A stretch of 64,000 nucleotides of DNA from Spirochaetota bacterium (GTDB lineage Bacteria > Spirochaetota > UBA4802 > JAGODF01), in assembly GCA_029974015.1 (NCBI GenBank), contig JARKUF010000027.1, positions 1-64,000 on the forward strand. The letters are read 5' to 3'. A model generated the notes under the pieces. The model made no database searches. It was not told the origin of the DNA and saw nothing but the letters and a program-made list of their open reading frames with translations. Of this stretch, positions 60,741-64,000 are shown piece by piece (position 1 is the stretch's first letter; each line of letters opens with the position of its first letter). Made by a program: the position numbers and the translations under genes.

Positions 60741-61982
60741 ATGAGAAAAAACGGCGCCCCTCTCATCATGCCCTCAGAAGCGGCGGACCTCATCCTTGAC
60801 CGGACGGCCCCCCTCCCCTCTGAAACCATAGCCCTTCTGGAAGCTCCGGGAAGATTTCTGGCGGAGGATATCGTATCCGCCACGGACATACCCCCTTTCG
60901 ACAACTCGGCCATGGACGGATACGCCCTCCAGTCCTCATTGCTCCACGGCGCGGCCCCGTCATCTCCCATTACGCTTCCGATATCCGGAGAAGCGAAAGC
61001 CGGTGACGGCCCGGACGGCGAAGTGCCTGCCGGCACGGCATGGCGCATCATGACCGGCGCCCCGATGCCCCGAGGGTGCGATACCGTAGTACCCGTGGAG
61101 GACACGATGGAAAGCGGAGGCAATGTGTCCTTTATAACGGAAGCAAAACCCGGGGACCACATTCGCCGCGCCGGAGAGGACATCTCCCGGGGCATGACGG
61201 TCCTTCGCCGGGGAGACAGAGTGACTCCGGCTGTCCTGGGCCTTTTAGCTTCACTTAACATGACCGAGGTGCGGGTGCCCAGGAAACCCGTCGTGGCCGT
61301 TATATCGACGGGGGACGAAATCGCCGATCCGGGCGCGCCGGCCCGCCCCTGGCAAATACGGAACAGCAACGCATTCTCCCTTTACGGCGAAATTTTCCGA
61401 TGCGGCGCCGTACCGCGATACCTTGGTATCGCCCGGGACACCATGGAAGAAACGAGGCGCCTCTTCGCCGAGGCGATACAGTGCGATGTCATTATCACCA
61501 CCGGAGGCGTTTCCATGGGGTCTTACGATTTCGTCCCCGACGTCCTTCGGGAGATGGGGTCCTCCATCGTTTTTGAAACCATCAGGATGAAGCCGGGAAA
61601 GCCCTGCGTATTCGCCACGATAGGCAAAACGCTCTTCTTCGGCCTGCCGGGCAATCCCGTGTCGACCATGGTATCATTCATCCAGTTCGTACGCCCCGCC
61701 CTCCTCTCACTGGTCGGGGCCTCGCGTCTGCGGCTCCCGGAAGTAAAAGCGGTGCTCCAGGAGCCCATAACCAAGAAAAAAGGACGCGTCCATTATATCC
61801 GCGGGCGCTTCACAGTTGAGGAAGGCTCCTTCGCCGTGTCCACCACGGGTTCCCAGGGCTCGGGAATTCTCCGTTCCATGCATGAGGCGAACTGCCTCAT
61901 AATTCTCCCTGTCGAATCGCCGGGGGCCGAGGCGGGGGACATCGTAACCATACAGCTCTTCGGCCATGAGGAGATACGGTGA
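60741..61982 (+). CDS. moeA: Molybdopterin molybdenumtransferase MoeA
   Basis: The product is 413 residues, normal for MoeA. It inserts molybdate into adenylated molybdopterin. Domains: MoeA N (PPFDNSAMDGYAL near 50; GTAWRIMTGAPMPRGCDTVVPVED near 95-118), central MoCF-binding domain (VAVISTGDEIADPGAP near 185; IITTGGVSMGSYDFVPDVL near 254; MKPGKPCVFATIGKTLFFGLPGNPVSTMVSFIQFVRPAL near 284-320), and a C-terminal beta domain. Its last bases overlap the PP-loop gene (GTGA), so the two are coupled. Presence implies molybdenum or tungsten enzymes in the cell. Confidence 0.96.
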   Translation: MRKNGAPLIMPSEAADLILDRTAPLPSETIALLEAPGRFLAEDIVSATDIPPFDNSAMDGYALQSSLLHGAAPSSPITLPISGEAKAGDGPDGEVPAGTAWRIMTGAPMPRGCDTVVPVEDTMESGGNVSFITEAKPGDHIRRAGEDISRGMTVLRRGDRVTPAVLGLLASLNMTEVRVPRKPVVAVISTGDEIADPGAPARPWQIRNSNAFSLYGEIFRCGAVPRYLGIARDTMEETRRLFAEAIQCDVIITTGGVSMGSYDFVPDVLREMGSSIVFETIRMKPGKPCVFATIGKTLFFGLPGNPVSTMVSFIQFVRPALLSLVGASRLRLPEVKAVLQEPITKKKGRVHYIRGRFTVEEGSFAVSTTGSQGSGILRSMHEANCLIILPVESPGAEAGDIVTIQLFGHEEIR

Positions 61983-62974
61983 ACAGAAGAGGGATTCTCC
62001 TGTATTCCGGGGGCCTCGACAGCATCTTAGCGGGGAAGCTCCTTCTGGAACAGGGGCTGGACATGGTGGGATATCACTTCATCCTGCCCTTCACGCCCCC
62101 GGACGCCGACCCGGAAACCATGAAACCGGCGGTCCTCGCGCGGCAGATTGGACTTCCCCTTAAACATATCCGTTGCGGCCGGGACTACATGGAAATGGTA
62201 AAGGCCCCGCCCCACGGTCACGGGAAGAACATCAACCCCTGCATTGACTGCAAAATCCACTTTCTGCGCACCGCCGCGGCGGCCATGGACTCCGAAGGCG
62301 CCTCCTTCATCGCCACTGGTGAAGTGACGGGCCAGCGCCCCATGTCCCAGACACGGCATATGATGAACCACATTGAGAAAGTAAGCGGCCTCAGGGGAAA
62401 ACTTCTGCGGCCCCTCTGCGCAAAGCGCCTTCCCCCCACGGAAGCGGAGCTCACCGGGACCGTGGACAGGGAAAAGCTTCTTTCCATGAGCGGACGGGGC
62501 CGGAAGCCCCAATTTGAGCTCGCGGCGCGGTACGGCATCACCGAGTACGCCTCACCGGCGGGGGGATGTCTTTTCACCGATCCAAAGATCGCGGAAAGGG
62601 TGAGGGACCTCCTGGACCATCATCGTGATTACACCATGACCGACGTGTACCTCCTCACCAGGGGGCGGCATTTCCGCTTCAATGGTGAAGTAAAATTCAT
62701 CATCTCCCGAAACGAGAGGGAAAACGGGGAACTCGTTGCATATCATAAGGGGGCCGACCTTTTCTTAGAGCCCGAGTTCAAAGGGCCCGCCGCATATGTC
62801 CTCGGCAGGGATGCCCCGACGGCCGCCTTCACGGTCGCCGCGGCGATTTCCCGCTACGGACGGCCCGGCGACGGAGGCAGGCTGATACGCCTGTATTCCC
62901 GCGGCGTCTCCCTCCCTCCAATGGAGGCCCCGCTTCCTGCCGACGACACAGACCTTGAAAAAATGCGAATATGA
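61979..62974 (+). CDS. PP-loop ATPase, ThiI/MnmA-like sulfur-transfer family
   Basis: The product is 331 residues. The PP-loop ATP site is LLYSGGLDSILAGKLL (about 7-22). NPCIDCKIHFLRTA (about 80-93) gives a CxxC pair, and FIATGEVTGQRPMSQ follows as in tRNA thiolation enzymes. A C-terminal region (LLTRGRHFRFNGEVKFIISRNERE) differs from MnmA, so it belongs to the COG-level relatives often annotated as tRNA (5-methylaminomethyl-2-thiouridylate) transferase-like proteins. Overlap with moeA suggests a link to sulfur chemistry of molybdenum cofactor or to tRNA; the substrate is uncertain. The start is GTG 61979 within the moeA stop. Confidence 0.8.
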   Translation: MNRRGILLYSGGLDSILAGKLLLEQGLDMVGYHFILPFTPPDADPETMKPAVLARQIGLPLKHIRCGRDYMEMVKAPPHGHGKNINPCIDCKIHFLRTAAAAMDSEGASFIATGEVTGQRPMSQTRHMMNHIEKVSGLRGKLLRPLCAKRLPPTEAELTGTVDREKLLSMSGRGRKPQFELAARYGITEYASPAGGCLFTDPKIAERVRDLLDHHRDYTMTDVYLLTRGRHFRFNGEVKFIISRNERENGELVAYHKGADLFLEPEFKGPAAYVLGRDAPTAAFTVAAAISRYGRPGDGGRLIRLYSRGVSLPPMEAPLPADDTDLEKMRI

Positions 62975-63109
62975 GGGACCGCCCCGGGTTTCTCCCATGA
63001 AAATGCGTTCCGGGAGATGAAATTTTGTTGCATTCCCGGATATGACGTGCAGCCTTAGCAGCCTGCGTCCTCATCGTTTCCAAACATATCACGAAAGGGA
63101 AAACAGCGC

Positions 63110-64000
63110 ATGGACACCGCGCCGGGCATTCTTATTGTGGAAGATGAAGTCCTCGTCGCCGAAAACCTCAAGGTGACCATCGAAGACGCCGGGTACCGCG
63201 TCACCGGCACGGCGCGAAACCGCAACGAGGCGATGGACACGCTTCGGGCATCCGATACGGACCTGGTCCTTATGGACATTCTCCTTGAGGACGGCAAATG
63301 CGGAGGCATAGACCTCGAAAAGACGATCCATGAGGAATTCCGGACCCCCGTGATTTTCCTCACCGCCCTCTCGGACAGGGAGACTCTCGACAGGGCGAAA
63401 GAATCGCACTCCTACGGCTATCTCCTAAAGCCCATACATGAAAAAGAGCTTTTAATCGCAATCGAGACGGCCCTTAAGCGCCACAATCTTGAGAAGGCCT
63501 TGCGCCTCAGCGAGGAAAAATTCCGTTCAATCTACGAAGCGTCCCCCATCGGCATAGAACTCTACGGCCCCGACGGGCGCCTCACTCAGGCCAACAACGC
63601 CTGCCTCAGGATGTTCGGCGCGGAAGACCTCGACGATGTCCAAGTATTCAACCTCTTCGACGATCCCAACCTTCCCGTGGAAGTCAGGGAGCTTTTGCTG
63701 AAAGGAGAGACCGTGCGCTACGAGTCGACCTTCGATTTCTCCACCGTCAGGGACCAGAAGCGGAACAGGACCGCAAAACGGGGGACCCTCACTCTGGACG
63801 TCCTCATCACTCCCCTGACAGGGCGGAGCAAACGGAAAGAGGGGTACCTTGTCCACATACAGGACATCACCTCGCGGAAAATCTTCGAGAACACCCTGCG
63901 GGAACTCTCCCTGACGGACCAACTCACCGGGCTTTACAACCGCCGGGGCTTTCTCAAATTAGCATCCCAGCACGCCGCCATAGCATCACGGACCGGCGAA
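63110..64000 (+). CDS. Response regulator-PAS-GGDEF protein, 3' end beyond the window
   Basis: At least 297 residues are present. Residues 1-120 are a receiver domain: IVEDE (Glu 11, Asp 12), the phosphorylated Asp in DTDLVLMDILLEDGKCGGIDL (near 57), and the Lys in YGYLLKPIHEKEL. A PAS domain follows at about 135-265, with RSIYEASPIGIELYGPDGRLTQANNACLRMF and GYLVHIQDITSRKIFE. The chain then enters a diguanylate cyclase domain, LSLTDQLTGLYNRRGFLKLA, which is cut at position 64000. The GGDEF motif lies beyond the window, so activity cannot be judged. It is probably a phosphorylation-controlled cyclic-di-GMP enzyme. No sensor kinase is seen on this side. Confidence 0.92.
   Translation, partial: MDTAPGILIVEDEVLVAENLKVTIEDAGYRVTGTARNRNEAMDTLRASDTDLVLMDILLEDGKCGGIDLEKTIHEEFRTPVIFLTALSDRETLDRAKESHSYGYLLKPIHEKELLIAIETALKRHNLEKALRLSEEKFRSIYEASPIGIELYGPDGRLTQANNACLRMFGAEDLDDVQVFNLFDDPNLPVEVRELLLKGETVRYESTFDFSTVRDQKRNRTAKRGTLTLDVLITPLTGRSKRKEGYLVHIQDITSRKIFENTLRELSLTDQLTGLYNRRGFLKLASQHAAIASRTGE

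Overview
The window is a 64 kb piece of a moderately GC-rich bacterial chromosome with a diderm (outer-membrane) cell plan. Evidence for this is the set of predicted beta-barrel proteins, the many lipoproteins, the LysM/M23 peptidase and the large secreted Ig-like proteins. The best guess is a Spirochaetota member near Leptospirales. Reasons are relaxed lipoboxes (for example APSC, IIAC, LLSC), an F-type rather than V-type ATP synthase, and a very acidic protein whose C-terminal domain looks like ones I recall from spirochaetes. No rRNA or tRNA was seen, so the phylum call is an inference.

Layout. 0.1-2.5 kb: an outer-membrane protein, a CxxC thioredoxin-like protein and a TPR protein. 2.6-12.6 kb: three very large secreted or lipid-anchored proteins built from ASH/Hydin-like, Ig-like and fibronectin-like domains, followed by an ApbE-type flavin transferase. 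14-19 kb: a Ste24-like CAAX protease, a hotdog thioesterase, a small barrel protein, and an unusual ATP-grasp / FMN-dependent hydroxyacid dehydrogenase fusion. 19.1-30.2 kb is the accessory part. It holds long non-coding stretches, broken toxin-antitoxin modules (HEPN/MNT with an in-frame amber codon, two PIN-domain remnants, an antitoxin with an in-frame opal codon), a compositionally foreign amidase, RsgA and a CstA-type transporter.

30.3-39.7 kb: leuC-leuD, then a protein-turnover block. clpS, clpA and aat lie in one minus-strand run, and an Ate1-family leucyltransferase (bpt) lies 4 kb further on. Together these give both known bacterial N-degron-forming transferases plus the recognition and unfolding machinery. 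ArfB, a STAS protein and a MORN lipoprotein are interleaved. 39.9-51.9 kb: signalling and envelope genes, including a VWA-FHA membrane protein, an aminotransferase, a minus-strand run cheD-HDOD-zinc ribbon-methyltransferase, a LysM-M23 peptidase, and a two-gene unit of a long acidic protein plus a GAF/degenerate-GGDEF protein. 52.2-59.5 kb: a complete F1Fo ATP synthase operon in the order atpI/Z-B-E-F-H-A-G-D-C, with a promoter and a terminator visible. 59.8-64 kb: a HicB-like protein, an ECF sigma factor, moeA coupled to a PP-loop sulfur-transfer-like protein, and the start of a response regulator-PAS-GGDEF protein cut by the window edge.

The most striking non-genic signal is a dispersed palindromic repeat family with at least twelve copies, all in gaps between genes. 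The core is a G+C-rich hairpin around CCCGCC-TTCG-GGCGGG, flanked by termini resembling GGCAACCTCTAATA. Three copies carry an extra shared block of about 65 bases on the left. The copies range from nearly perfect to badly decayed, and one abuts a broken coding fragment. This looks like a REP/MITE-type non-autonomous element family.
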